Assembly: GCA_019634615.1 (NCBI GenBank)
Contig: JAHCAZ010000002.1
Coordinates: 62,001 to 126,000, forward strand
Direction: 5' to 3'
Origin: Opitutaceae bacterium
Lineage (GTDB): Bacteria; Verrucomicrobiota; Verrucomicrobiia; Opitutales; Opitutaceae
DNA: 64,000 nt
Below the pieces are notes generated by a model, which saw only the letters and a program-made list of their open reading frames with translations, ran no database searches and was not told the origin of the DNA. The position numbers were made by a program, and so were the translations under genes. Positions 1-8,092 of this stretch are shown here, one piece after another (within the stretch, counting starts at the first letter, position 1; every line of letters begins with the position of its first letter).

Positions 1-232
1 ATGGCGGTGGGCCTTCGGCCCGGTGATAACAGAGCGCCAGCGGCGCGCCGCGATTACAGCCTAGGGCAACGCCCTAGGTCTTGGGTCAACCCCGATTGGG
101 GAGCGCCAACGGCGCGCCGCCATATCAGCCTAGGGCGAAGCCCTAGGTTGTGGGTCACGCTGTTTGGCGAGCGCTGAAGGCGCGACCCATTGGCGGCAAC
201 TCGCCGAAAATGCGTTACGGGCGCCCTCGCGC
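1..232. repeat. Palindromic repeat cluster
   Basis: Non-coding stretch made of short perfect or near-perfect hairpins. Two copies of a CCTAGGGC(AA or GA)GCCCTAGG palindrome lie at about 60-78 and 129-147. They are interleaved with GCGCC-rich units ('gagcgccaacggcgcgccg' type). The same vocabulary recurs at 18213-18415 and 54120-54410, so this is an interspersed REP-like family. No credible gene was found here. Confidence 0.8.
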
Positions 233-1327
233 TCAATCGAACCGGATCGATTTCACCTCATCCACCAACGCCAAAATATTCTCGAACGGCACATCGGGCT
301 CCAACACGTGCGTCGGCGCGATCATCACCCGGGCGCCGTGGTCGCGGTGCAACGCGGCGATCTCGCGCACGCGTCTCCGCACATCGTCCGGCGTGCCGAA
401 GGGCATCGTCGTCTGCGTGCCGACCATGCCGCTCAGGCCAAGTGTCTTGCCGAAGCGCTTGGTGAGGGCAGCCGCGTCCATGCACTCGGGTTGCACCGGG
501 TTGAGAATATCCACACCGACCTCGATCAGCTCCGGGACGATGGGCATGATGTCGCCGTCGGAATGGTAATGCACCCACACCTTGCGTCCGCCCGAGGCCT
601 CGCGGATCGCGGCGATGACCTTGGCCAGGCGCGGCTTGAGGTGCTTCCGCCACATGGGCACCGACAGCAACATGCCGGTCTGCATGCCGACGTCGTCGCC
701 CAACCCGATGATGTCGATGCCGGCCTTCGCGAAAGCGCGGCCCACGTTGCAGGAGCGCTCCGTGAACCAGTCCAGCAGCCAGTCGGCGATGCCGTTCTCC
801 TCAGCGAGGTCCTGGAATAGGTTGTCCATGCCGCGGGCGTACCACGACAGCTCGAAGGTCGTGCACTCCATGCCGGCGAAGGCCACCTTCCCGCGCGTGT
901 GCACCTGCTGCATCTTTTTCTGCAGCGCGGCGTAGTGCTTCGGGTCGGACGTGTCGGGCCAGGGGAGTTTCTCCAGCTGCGCAACGCTGGTGATCTTGTC
1001 CAGCGGGTGCAGCATCACCCGGAAATGGTACGCCTTGCCCACGGTGCCGGCGGGCGGCTCGACGTGCGCGATGCAGAACGGGCCCACCTCCGCGTTGGCC
1101 GGCAGCACGGTGCCGATCTCCGCGAGGGCGTCGCGCCACTGCTCCGGGTTCTCGTCGTAGCCGACCCAGTCGAAGCCGAAATCCGTCTCGAACGACAATT
1201 CCGGGCTGCGCACGCCGGTCTTCTCCTCGATGAGGTCGGCGACCGGCGGGGTGACGGGCACGTTGAGGGGCAGCCAGGCGGGCTTGCCGCCGGACATCAT
1301 GGCGTGGAAGTTTTCGCGGGCGTTCAT
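233..1327 (-). CDS. URO-D superfamily methyltransferase, HSDG type
   Basis: Protein of 364 residues with the URO-D/MtaA-like TIM-barrel layout: N-terminal 'MNARENFHAMMSGG', a central HSDG at 255-258, then 'GVDILNPVQP' and a C-terminal 'DVPFENI' segment. Family members move methyl groups to or from a corrinoid protein. It lacks the HemE 'RQAGR' signature and therefore is unlikely to make haem. The zinc-type HxCG motif is replaced by HSDG. The start overlaps the stop of the upstream homocysteine methyltransferase by four bases (ATGA), so the two are translationally coupled. It is the last gene of a leftward operon. The methyl donor is unknown. Confidence 0.88.
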   Translation of the reverse strand: MNARENFHAMMSGGKPAWLPLNVPVTPPVADLIEEKTGVRSPELSFETDFGFDWVGYDENPEQWRDALAEIGTVLPANAEVGPFCIAHVEPPAGTVGKAYHFRVMLHPLDKITSVAQLEKLPWPDTSDPKHYAALQKKMQQVHTRGKVAFAGMECTTFELSWYARGMDNLFQDLAEENGIADWLLDWFTERSCNVGRAFAKAGIDIIGLGDDVGMQTGMLLSVPMWRKHLKPRLAKVIAAIREASGGRKVWVHYHSDGDIMPIVPELIEVGVDILNPVQPECMDAAALTKRFGKTLGLSGMVGTQTTMPFGTPDDVRRRVREIAALHRDHGARVMIAPTHVLEPDVPFENILALVDEVKSIRFD

Positions 1328-2220
1328 TTTGAAAAGTGCTTCGCCATCGCGGCGATGTGCTCGGGCGTGCTGCCGCAGCAACCGCCGACGATCCGGGCAC
1401 CGGCGGCGAGGAGACGCGGCACAACCGCCGCAAACTGCGCGGCGGATTCGTCGTAGCAAATCTTGCTGTCGACGAGCCGCGGCGAGCCGGCGTTAGGCTG
1501 GACGATGACCGGTCGGCCGGCCGCGTGGGCCACCAGTTCCGCGGTCAGGGCCACATAGTCATCGAGCGACAGCTCGGTGCCGCAGTTGGCGCCCACGATG
1601 TCGGCCCCGGCGGCGAGCACGGCCGGAAACGCGTCGGCGACCGTCGTACCCATCATGGTGCGGTAGCCAGCCGCGGATTTCTGGAACGTGTACGTGGCGA
1701 TCACGCACTCCGCGCCGGCGGCCTTGGCGGCGGTCACGGCGAGCGCGGCCTCGGCGGGATCGGACATGGTCTCGACCAAGATGAGATCGGCCCCGCCCTC
1801 GAGGAGCGCGGCGGCCTGCTCGCGGAAGGCGAGGGCAACTTCGTCCGCGACCGCGTCACCCAGCGGCTCGAGCATGCCGCCGAAGGGGCCGATGTCACCG
1901 AGCACCCAGGCGCGCTCACCGGCCACGGCCCGGGCGAGGCAGGCACCGGCCACGTTGAGGTCGCGCACCCGCGCGCCGGCGCCGTGGTTGCCGAGGACAT
2001 ACGAGGTGCCGCCAAAGGTGTTGGTCGTGAGCAGGTCGGCGCCGGCCGCAAGGTAGGCGCGGTGCACGTCGGTCACCCGGTCGGCGTGATCGATATTCCA
2101 CAGCTCACCGCCGGCCCCGGGCGCGAGGCCGCGTTGCTGCAGCTGGGTGCCGGTGGCACCGTCGCCGAGGATGGGCCGGCGGGCGAGGGTGGCGCGGAAG
2201 CTGGCGACCCGCGACGTCAT
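1324..2220 (-). CDS. Homocysteine S-methyltransferase (stand-alone)
   Basis: Protein of 298 residues matching the homocysteine-binding barrel found in BHMT and in the N-terminus of MetH. It starts with 'LGDGATGTQL' near residue 18 and has the zinc thiolates C213 ('GANCG') and C281-C282 ('GGCCG'). Known family chemistry is methylation of homocysteine to methionine. The folate, cobalamin and activation modules of MetH are absent here, but a corrinoid protein and an activator lie a few kilobases away, so it may take its methyl group from that protein (inference). Four-base ATGA overlaps on both sides place it inside a tightly coupled operon. The start was chosen at the ATG overlapping the upstream stop, not a longer frame to 2298. 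Confidence 0.9.
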   Translation of the reverse strand: MTSRVASFRATLARRPILGDGATGTQLQQRGLAPGAGGELWNIDHADRVTDVHRAYLAAGADLLTTNTFGGTSYVLGNHGAGARVRDLNVAGACLARAVAGERAWVLGDIGPFGGMLEPLGDAVADEVALAFREQAAALLEGGADLILVETMSDPAEAALAVTAAKAAGAECVIATYTFQKSAAGYRTMMGTTVADAFPAVLAAGADIVGANCGTELSLDDYVALTAELVAHAAGRPVIVQPNAGSPRLVDSKICYDESAAQFAAVVPRLLAAGARIVGGCCGSTPEHIAAMAKHFSK

Positions 2221-3302
2221 GCCGAGAGCCGGTGGACCTCGTCGAGAAACTCCGCGGCGCGGTCGGCGTTGCGGAAGGGCTTGCCGACGCAGATCCACAG
2301 GCCGTCCGGCCCGAGCTCGCGCAGGCAGTGGAGCGCGTCGGCGGCGTCCTCGGCGAGGATCTGCACGGCCTTGTGGGCCTCACGGCAGCGGCGATACACG
2401 TGCAACCACTGCGAGGCGTTGCCCTGGCCGGCGCCGTAGACCCACTGGACGGCATTCAGGCCCGGCAGGGCGAGCATCGTCTCTAGGTGCTGCAGGGCGT
2501 TCGGGCCGTCGAGGTGGAAGATGGTGCGCTCGAGCGGAGCCATCTCGAACTCGATCGAGGGCCGGATGAGCTCCTGGCCGACGTCCTTCGAGACCAGGCA
2601 CCAGAAATCGCAGCTCGGCACGTAGACCGGGCCGTTGTGCAGGTAGTTGGTCCACGTCGTACCCGGCATGCCGAGCGCCGTGAGGCGCTGGTGCAGACGA
2701 CGGAAGCCCTCCACGTAGGCGCGGGCGCAGTGCAGGCTGGCGCGGAAGACGAGGTCGCGCTCATCCACGAGATCGAGGCAGAGATCCTCGGGCCCGCGCA
2801 GGCCCGAGAGCATGTCGAAGCTCCCGTGCAGGTCGGGCATGGCGACGTAGTAGCGGCCGGCGAAGCGCTCGGCGGCGAGCGTGATCATCGCGTCGATCGT
2901 GCGCCAGTACTCGTTGTCGAAGTTCGGCGCCGTCTCGAGGAAACGCTCCCAGTCCGCGCGGTCGTGGATCGTGTGCTGGCACCAGCTCGTGGTCTCGCCG
3001 AAGACGAGCTCGGCGTTGAACAGCGTCGAGGTGAGATCGGGGCCCACGTTCGGTGTCCACGACGGCACCGTGTCGCCGAGGAAGACCGAGGTCTCGAGGC
3101 GGGCGAGGGCGGACTCGACCTGGAACTCCACGTCCATCCACCGGTCGCGCAGGGTCGCGTGGTTCGAGCGCGGCGCGCGCAGCGAGTGCTTTTGCTCGAT
3201 CCACAGGCTGACGGGCGGCCGGTCGAGCCGGCCGCCCTGCCAGAAGGCGTCGAAGCGGGCGCTGGCGGCGGCGAGCGAGAAGTAGTGGTTGCGCGGGTTC
3301 AT
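2217..3302 (-). CDS. Divergent URO-D-like protein, HLDG type
   Basis: Protein of 361 residues, a divergent relative of the URO-D methyltransferases. The C-terminal half shows 'FHLDGPNALQHL' with HLDG at 263-266, followed by a 'QWVYGAGQG' strand. The usual NPVQ and FG(T/D)PE segments are absent. It begins 'MNPRNHYFSLAAASARFDAFW' instead of the common M-T-x-x-E-R-F start, so it forms a subgroup of its own in this island. Homologues are sometimes annotated as trimethylamine corrinoid protein 2, but no substrate can be read from the sequence. It heads a leftward run and its stop overlaps the start of the homocysteine methyltransferase (ATGA). Confidence 0.82.
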   Translation of the reverse strand: MNPRNHYFSLAAASARFDAFWQGGRLDRPPVSLWIEQKHSLRAPRSNHATLRDRWMDVEFQVESALARLETSVFLGDTVPSWTPNVGPDLTSTLFNAELVFGETTSWCQHTIHDRADWERFLETAPNFDNEYWRTIDAMITLAAERFAGRYYVAMPDLHGSFDMLSGLRGPEDLCLDLVDERDLVFRASLHCARAYVEGFRRLHQRLTALGMPGTTWTNYLHNGPVYVPSCDFWCLVSKDVGQELIRPSIEFEMAPLERTIFHLDGPNALQHLETMLALPGLNAVQWVYGAGQGNASQWLHVYRRCREAHKAVQILAEDAADALHCLRELGPDGLWICVGKPFRNADRAAEFLDEVHRLSA

Positions 3303-3314
3303 GCGGAGATCGGG

Positions 3315-3384
3315 TGGCTACGAGCGTGAGCGAGTGGGGGGAAGGCGGGCGTTGCCGGGGGTCACTCGCTCACGCTCGTAGCCA
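3315..3384. repeat. Long inverted repeat, 22-bp arms (copy 1)
   Basis: Perfect 22-bp arms at 3315-3336 (TGGCTACGAGCGTGAGCGAG then TG) and 3363-3384 surround a 26-bp loop. A second copy with 21-bp perfect arms sits at 62680-62745. There is no T-tract, so it is better read as an interspersed palindromic element than as a classical terminator, although it could end transcription between the two leftward genes. Confidence 0.85.
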
Positions 3385-3399
3385 CGGTTGGGACAAGGT

Positions 3400-4656
3400 T
3401 TACTTGCCGGCGTTGAAGTCGCGGATGGCGTCGACCATCGCGACGATGTTGGCGACCGGCGTGCGGGCCTGGATGTTGTGGATGGTGTTGAAGACGAAGC
3501 CGCCGTTGACCGAGAACGTGCGGAGGCGCTCGGTGACCTGGGCGCGCACTTCCTCAGGTGTGCCGAACGGGAGGACGCGCTGTGTGTCCACGCCGCCGCC
3601 CCAGAAGGTCACGCGGTCGCCGAAGTCGGCCTTGAGCCGCGGCGCCTCCATGTCCTTGGCGGAGCACTGCACGGGGTTGAGGATGTCGAAGCCGCACTCG
3701 ATGAACTGATTCATGAACGGCCGGATGGCGCCGCAGGAGTGCTTGAAGGTCTTCCACTTCGTGTGTGCATGGATCCAGTCGTTGACGCGCTTGTAGTACG
3801 GCGCGTACAGGTCGGCGAAGGTCGCGGGCGAGCAGAACTGCGAGCTCTGCGTGCCGAAGTCGGTGCCGCAGATCACGATCACGTCGATCAGGTCGCCGAA
3901 CGTGTTCGCGTAAGTCTCGAGGTTCTTCAGTGCGACCTCGCACTGGAAGTCGAAGATCTGGTGCACGTAGTCGCGGCGCTCGACGAGGGAGACGTACCAC
4001 TCGCTCACGTCGCGGATGCCCTTGGGGTGCTTGAGGAAGGCGGCGGGCACGAGGGCGATGTCGCCGAAGCCGGTGCCGCCGACGCCGCCGACGATGGCGC
4101 GCTCCTCGCCCTGGAGACGGGTGAGCTCGGCTTTCCAGTGGGCGATCTCGGCGGCGTCCACCGGCTTGAATTCCTCGCAGTTGTCGGCGGGGTTGAGCTT
4201 GTCCTCGTCGATCGGCTCCTGGCGGATGATCGCGTCGAAGAAATACCCGCCGGCCGGCATGTGTCCGCTGGGCGGCACGGAGGTGTCACCCTCGGGGAAG
4301 ACGTAGACGTCACCGGACGGATCCTCGCGCGGGCCGAAGCCCTTGGGCACGAGCATGACCTGGCCCCACGGCGCGCGCCACTCGCGCCAGTCCTCGTTCT
4401 TGAAGCCGAACATCGTGCCGCGGGCCTTCATGCCCACGCAGTCGGAGCCGAGCACGCGCGCGAGGTCGTCCTCCACCTCGCCCAGCATCTGGTAGGGCTC
4501 GACCACCTTCACCGGGTGATTGGGCAGGCCGTAGTGCTGGCGCAGGGCGGCCACGCAGCTGACGTGCATGCTGGTCAGGCCGGTGCTGCCGATGTCGACG
4601 GGGACGGGGCCGGACTGGTGGTTGAGGGCGCGGCGGACTTTTTCGCGGGAGGTCAT
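3400..4656 (-). CDS. URO-D superfamily methyltransferase, zinc HSCG type
   Basis: Protein of 418 residues, longer than the usual 340-370. The metal-site motif HSCG at 306-309 follows 'KTFK', and C331 ('NPVQCS') comes soon after. An 'FWGGGVDTQ' strand and 'FGTPEEVRAQV' follow, as in MtaA/CmuA-type methyltransferases. Histidine and cysteine here match the zinc ligands of thiol-methylating family members, which sets it apart from the HxDG paralogues. About 60 extra residues lie between roughly 95 and 185, with a proline- and glycine-rich stretch. Leftward, between the 22-bp inverted repeat and the 78-bp repeat. Confidence 0.88.
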   Translation of the reverse strand: MTSREKVRRALNHQSGPVPVDIGSTGLTSMHVSCVAALRQHYGLPNHPVKVVEPYQMLGEVEDDLARVLGSDCVGMKARGTMFGFKNEDWREWRAPWGQVMLVPKGFGPREDPSGDVYVFPEGDTSVPPSGHMPAGGYFFDAIIRQEPIDEDKLNPADNCEEFKPVDAAEIAHWKAELTRLQGEERAIVGGVGGTGFGDIALVPAAFLKHPKGIRDVSEWYVSLVERRDYVHQIFDFQCEVALKNLETYANTFGDLIDVIVICGTDFGTQSSQFCSPATFADLYAPYYKRVNDWIHAHTKWKTFKHSCGAIRPFMNQFIECGFDILNPVQCSAKDMEAPRLKADFGDRVTFWGGGVDTQRVLPFGTPEEVRAQVTERLRTFSVNGGFVFNTIHNIQARTPVANIVAMVDAIRDFNAGK

Positions 4657-4673
4657 GGGGGGCGGGGGTTGGG

Positions 4674-4751
4674 GTAGGGGCGCACTTCGTGTGCGCCCTT
4701 GGGCCGCATCCGCGGATGAAGCCGAAGGGCGCAGGCGAGCTGCGCCCCTAC
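4674..4751. repeat. 78-bp GTAGGGGCGCAC palindromic element (copy 1)
   Basis: Starts GTAGGGGCGCAC and ends GTGCGCC-like/GCGCCCCTAC, so the ends are inverted copies. A smaller hairpin (CGCAC...GTGCG) lies at the left. Copies occur at 15776-15854, 41048-41129 and 48096-48173, with a shorter inverted copy at 51640-51691. This copy lies between two leftward genes. Confidence 0.85.
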
Positions 4752-4797
4752 CGGTGAGGTCCGATCGGAATGGCGAAGCGGGTTTGCATGGCCCCGC

Positions 4798-5880
4798 TCA
4801 GCCTTTCAGGCCGAACAGCTTTTCCTTGAGGTCGAGGTAGTAGAGGTAGTCGTCGGGATTGACGTTCGGCGGGCAGCGGTGGTCGCAGAACGGGATGAAC
4901 CCGCCCTTGGCGACGTAGGGCGCGAGCGACTCGAGCCATTGCCGGATCTCCTGGCGGTTGCGGCCGAGGACCATCTTGTCGACGCCGCCCATGATGCGGA
5001 GCTCGGGGCCCCACTTGTCGAGGGACTCGCCCGGGTGACCCGAACCGTTGACCTCCCAGGGGAACATCGTGTTCACGCCGCCGGCGAGGAAGTGCGGGAT
5101 GAGCGGGCGCACGTCGCCGTCGCAGTCGATCCACCAGATGTCCACGCCGTGGGCGCGCAGCTTGTTGCGGATGCGCTGGTAGCGGGGCACGACGATGTCG
5201 CGGAAGAAATTAACGGAGACGAGCGGGCCGCTCTTGTAGCAGATGTCCTCCCAGCCGGCGGCATAATCGAACTTCACGTGCGGCAGCACCTGGTCGAGGA
5301 AGTCCTCCACGAGGACGCACGAGGTCTCGACGATGTCCTCGACCATCTCGGGATAGTCGAACACCGAGTACGCGAGGCCCTCGACGGTGAGCATGTCGCG
5401 CACCTTGCCGATCATCGAGCCGGACCAGACGCCGAGCGGGTAGTCGCGGTCATTCGGGTGCTCGGCGAGGATGGCGGCGACGTCGACCTTGCGGTCGGGA
5501 TGTTTCCGGTCGAAGCGCTCGGCCTTCACCTTCGCCCAGTCGTCGGGCGTCTTCACCGTGGCCTCGAGGTAGTGCGGGATCGTGTCGTGGCCGTCGAGCG
5601 GGACCTCGGCGATCAGGCCGTCGCCGTTGCGCAGGATGCGCGTGGTGGCGGTGCGGCGGATCTCCTCCGGCGGGAACACCGGGTGCATCCAGCGCCCGTA
5701 GACGGTGCCGGTGCGGTCGAAGTTCAGGAAGACGTCGGCGTCGTTGTTGTTCGTGATGCCGTGGTCGCGGAACATCGGCCACAGCTTGAAGTTGTCGTCC
5801 CAGTAGCCGAATTCCATGTTGAAGCACCGGTCCACGGGCTGGTGGTGCATCTGGCGGCGGAAGCGCTCGCGCTCGGTCAT
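4798..5880 (-). CDS. URO-D superfamily methyltransferase, DCDG type
   Basis: Protein of 360 residues from 'MTERERFRRQMHHQPVDR', the usual family start. A GTG at 5928 would add 16 residues, but they are proline- and lysine-rich and have no ribosome site. The central motif is D252-C-D-G255-D, with no histidine at the metal-site position. It shares 'GGVDK' and a C-terminal 'CDHRCPPNVNPDDY' with the proteins at 14597 and 17061, so these three form one subfamily within the island. Likely corrinoid-linked methyl transfer with an aspartate-based active site; substrate unknown. Leftward, 60 bases after the next paralogue upstream. Confidence 0.87.
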   Translation of the reverse strand: MTERERFRRQMHHQPVDRCFNMEFGYWDDNFKLWPMFRDHGITNNNDADVFLNFDRTGTVYGRWMHPVFPPEEIRRTATTRILRNGDGLIAEVPLDGHDTIPHYLEATVKTPDDWAKVKAERFDRKHPDRKVDVAAILAEHPNDRDYPLGVWSGSMIGKVRDMLTVEGLAYSVFDYPEMVEDIVETSCVLVEDFLDQVLPHVKFDYAAGWEDICYKSGPLVSVNFFRDIVVPRYQRIRNKLRAHGVDIWWIDCDGDVRPLIPHFLAGGVNTMFPWEVNGSGHPGESLDKWGPELRIMGGVDKMVLGRNRQEIRQWLESLAPYVAKGGFIPFCDHRCPPNVNPDDYLYYLDLKEKLFGLKG

Positions 5881-5940
5881 CGTGCCGCGCCACTTGGGGC
5901 GGAAGGGTTTGATGGGGGACGGTTTCACGGAAGGGGAGGC

Positions 5941-7026
5941 TCAGTAATTGCCGTATTTTTCGACGAACCCGATGATCGCCTTGTAGGTCGACCAGCTCAC
6001 CTGGGGCGGCACGGAGTGGTCGGAGTGGTAGGCGTAGCCGCGTGTCGCCATGCCGGCGGCGAACTTGGTGCGGATTTCCTCCTCGAGCAGGTCGAGGTCG
6101 TTGGTGGCCATCTTCATCACGTCGATGTTGCCGAACATCGCGAGGCGGTCGCCGTGCGTGGGCGCAAACTTGCGGATATCCATGCCGGCCTTGGCCTCGA
6201 TGGGCTGCAGGCAGTCGAACCCGGCCTGGATGTACAAATCCAGCACCCCGCTCACGCGTCCGTCGGTGTGGTAGATCACCTTCATGCCGCGGGCGTGGGC
6301 CCAGTCGGCCATCTGCTTGTGGAAGGGCCAGACGAGCTCCTTGTACATGGCCGGCGAGCACATGGTGGCGTGGTTGAACGCCATGTCGCCGTAGATCCAG
6401 AGGCCGTCGGGCTCGACGCCCTCGTCGATGACGGCCTGCCACGAGCGGAGCACGACCTCGGTGTGCACGGCGACGACGTCGCGAATCCACTCGGGATCCT
6501 CGATCATGGCCATGAGGCAGACTTCGTCGCCGAGGATCTTGCGCAGGGCCTCGAAGCCCTCGACGCCGGAGAGGTGGGTCCACTGGCCGAGCTTGCGCGC
6601 GGCGCGGTAGCGGGCGGCGGCCAGCTTGGTGTCCACCTGGTTTGGCGCCGCGAGCATGGCGGGCCGGTAGGTCTTTTCCCAGACCTCGCGGCTGGTGCAG
6701 CCGAAGCCGACGTGCTCGGGCGTGCCCGAGCGGCCCTTCCAGTAGCGGGCGATGCCGCCCCAGGCGTCGCGGACCGTCTCGGTCTCGGCGTCCTGCCTCA
6801 GCACCTCGCGCTGGCCGGGGAAGATCGGCGGCCAGGACCAGCACAGCACGGCGAAGTCGGCGTCCAGCAGGCGCAGCACATCATGATGATCCCACTGGAG
6901 CCCCTCTTTCTGCCAGCGGGTGATGGTCTCGGGCCAGAACGTGTCCTGCCGCGGGATTCGATCCTGGTCGCGGCGCGCGAACATGCGGTTCACGCGCTCA
7001 CGACCGGTCAGGGCGGTGGCGCTCAT
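5941..7026 (-). CDS. URO-D superfamily methyltransferase, HTDG type
   Basis: Protein of 361 residues. It begins 'MSATALTGRERVNRMFARRD', carries HTDG at 253-256 after 'GMKVIY', and has 'CLQPIEAKAGMDIRKF' followed by 'FGNIDV'. The C-terminus contains 'YHSDHSVPPQVSW', again the histidine-aspartate pattern seen in the HxDG group. It lies 39 bases downstream of the corrinoid protein gene on the same strand, so it is the methyltransferase most closely linked to its likely partner. Substrate not identifiable. Confidence 0.88.
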   Translation of the reverse strand: MSATALTGRERVNRMFARRDQDRIPRQDTFWPETITRWQKEGLQWDHHDVLRLLDADFAVLCWSWPPIFPGQREVLRQDAETETVRDAWGGIARYWKGRSGTPEHVGFGCTSREVWEKTYRPAMLAAPNQVDTKLAAARYRAARKLGQWTHLSGVEGFEALRKILGDEVCLMAMIEDPEWIRDVVAVHTEVVLRSWQAVIDEGVEPDGLWIYGDMAFNHATMCSPAMYKELVWPFHKQMADWAHARGMKVIYHTDGRVSGVLDLYIQAGFDCLQPIEAKAGMDIRKFAPTHGDRLAMFGNIDVMKMATNDLDLLEEEIRTKFAAGMATRGYAYHSDHSVPPQVSWSTYKAIIGFVEKYGNY

Positions 7027-7065
7027 GAGGGCACCCCGTCTTTCAGCCGGGGGCGGCGGAGCGGC

Positions 7066-7704
7066 TCAGGCCGCCTCGCCCACCAGTTTCTTGGCGACGT
7101 CGACGGCCGTGCCGGCGTCGGCGGCGTAGCCGTCGGCCCCGATGTCGTCCGCGAAAGCCTGCGTGATCGGCGCGCCGCCCACCATGATCTTGGTGTTGGG
7201 CAGGCCGGCCGCCTTGAGGATCTTCACGGTCTCCTTCATGGCGGGCATCGTGGTGGTGAGCAGTGCGGAGAGGCCGACGAGGTGGGCCTTGTGCTCCTGG
7301 GCGGCCGAGAAGTACTTCTCCGGCGGCACGTTGGTGCCGAGGTCGACGACCGCGAAGCCGGCGCCGCGCCACATCATCGAGATGAGATTCTTGCCGATGT
7401 CGTGCAGGTCGCCCTGGACCGTGCCGACGACGACGGTGTACTTCGGCATGATGCCGGCGGCGGCGAGCAGGGGCTCGAGCAGCTTGAGCGCCTCCTTCAT
7501 CGCGCGGGCGGCGACGAGCATCTCCGGGACGAAGATCTCGTTCTTCTTGAACTGCTCACCAACGATCGCCATGCCGGGCACGAGGCCCTGCTCGACGATG
7601 GTGCCCGGGCCGGTGCCGGCCGCGAGGAGCTCTTGGGTGAGCCGCACAGTGTCAGTCCGCTTGCCAGCGGCCACGGCGGCAGTCAGGTCATTGAGGAGGG
7701 GCAT
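7066..7704 (-). CDS. Corrinoid (B12-binding) methyl-carrier protein
   Basis: Protein of 212 residues of the MtaC/MtbC/MttC type. Residues 1-85 form the helical cap ('GEQFKKNEIFVPEMLVAARA' at about 49-68). Residues 90-212 form the Rossmann-like B12 domain with D99-L-H101-D-I-G104 supplying the cobalt-ligating histidine, 'GLSALLTTT' at 144-152 and 'VGGAPI' at 175-180. It carries a methyl group on cobalt between methyltransferases. It is the only corrinoid protein in the window, so the twelve URO-D paralogues probably share it. The start was placed at ATG 7704, with AAGGAA upstream, because the longer frame lacks family similarity. Confidence 0.95.
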   Translation of the reverse strand: MPLLNDLTAAVAAGKRTDTVRLTQELLAAGTGPGTIVEQGLVPGMAIVGEQFKKNEIFVPEMLVAARAMKEALKLLEPLLAAAGIMPKYTVVVGTVQGDLHDIGKNLISMMWRGAGFAVVDLGTNVPPEKYFSAAQEHKAHLVGLSALLTTTMPAMKETVKILKAAGLPNTKIMVGGAPITQAFADDIGADGYAADAGTAVDVAKKLVGEAA

Positions 7705-7750
7705 ACGATTCCTTATTGGAGGTCTGCGGGGTCGATGTAAACCCGAAGCC

Positions 7751-7791
7751 CACTCGTGCGACCCTTGCGGGAGCAAGTATTCGGGCGAGTG
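7751..7791 (-). ncRNA. Structured 5' leader hairpin of the corrinoid gene
   Basis: CACTCG (7751-7756) pairs with CGAGTG (7786-7791). Inside, CTTGC (7764-7768) pairs with GCAAG (7773-7777) around a four-base loop, with an internal bulge between the stems. It lies 47-87 bases upstream of the corrinoid start codon. It could be a leader switch or only an operator. No known riboswitch class was recognised. Confidence 0.35.
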
Positions 7792-7862
7792 CGCCGGGGC
7801 GTACCCAAAGCTTATAGGGCCACCCGGAAGGCGTTGTAAATGCGAAGACCGCGGTTTGTCCC

Positions 7863-7876
7863 GTTGTGCACACAAC
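7863..7876. promoter_or_regulatory. Candidate operator palindrome
   Basis: Perfect inverted repeat GTTGTG-CA-CACAAC in the middle of the divergent control region. It is the expected size for a dimeric regulator that could control both the corrinoid operon and the activator. No regulator gene is adjacent. Confidence 0.4.
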
Positions 7877-8092
7877 TATTCCCAATTATTGCATGCGGTG
7901 TGCGTTGTCAGTGCCGGAAGCTGCTGGTTTACAGACGGAGAGCGGTTCTCCCAACCCGCGCGGACTTTTAATCCCCATGTCCAATTCGTCTAATATCGCT
8001 GCGATCGCCTGCGGGGTGATTGAGCCCGGGTTACGACACTTCGCTAATGGTGGCCGCATCCGCGGCCGCGGATCGCGCTGCCGGTTTTGCTG

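Larger units (their letters stand above)
7705..8092. promoter_or_regulatory. Divergent control region of corrinoid and RACE genes
   Basis: A 388-base non-coding region from which the corrinoid operon runs left and the activator gene runs right. It holds a perfect 6+6 palindrome GTTGTG-CA-CACAAC (7863-7876) and a two-part hairpin (7751-7791) in the corrinoid 5' leader. I looked for a cobalamin riboswitch B12 box and did not find one. Both promoters must lie here, but I cannot place -35/-10 elements with confidence. Confidence 0.6.

Noticed and set aside
1..232. CRISPR array
   Set aside because: The repeats are palindromic and irregularly spaced, with no equal-length spacers and no cas genes.
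4879..7740. Plus-strand open frame of over 950 codons opposite two methyltransferases and the corrinoid gene
   Set aside because: The three minus-strand genes have clear catalytic motifs; the plus frame has none.
7705..8092. Cobalamin riboswitch upstream of the corrinoid operon
   Set aside because: I looked for the conserved B12 box and its flanking stems on both strands and did not find them.
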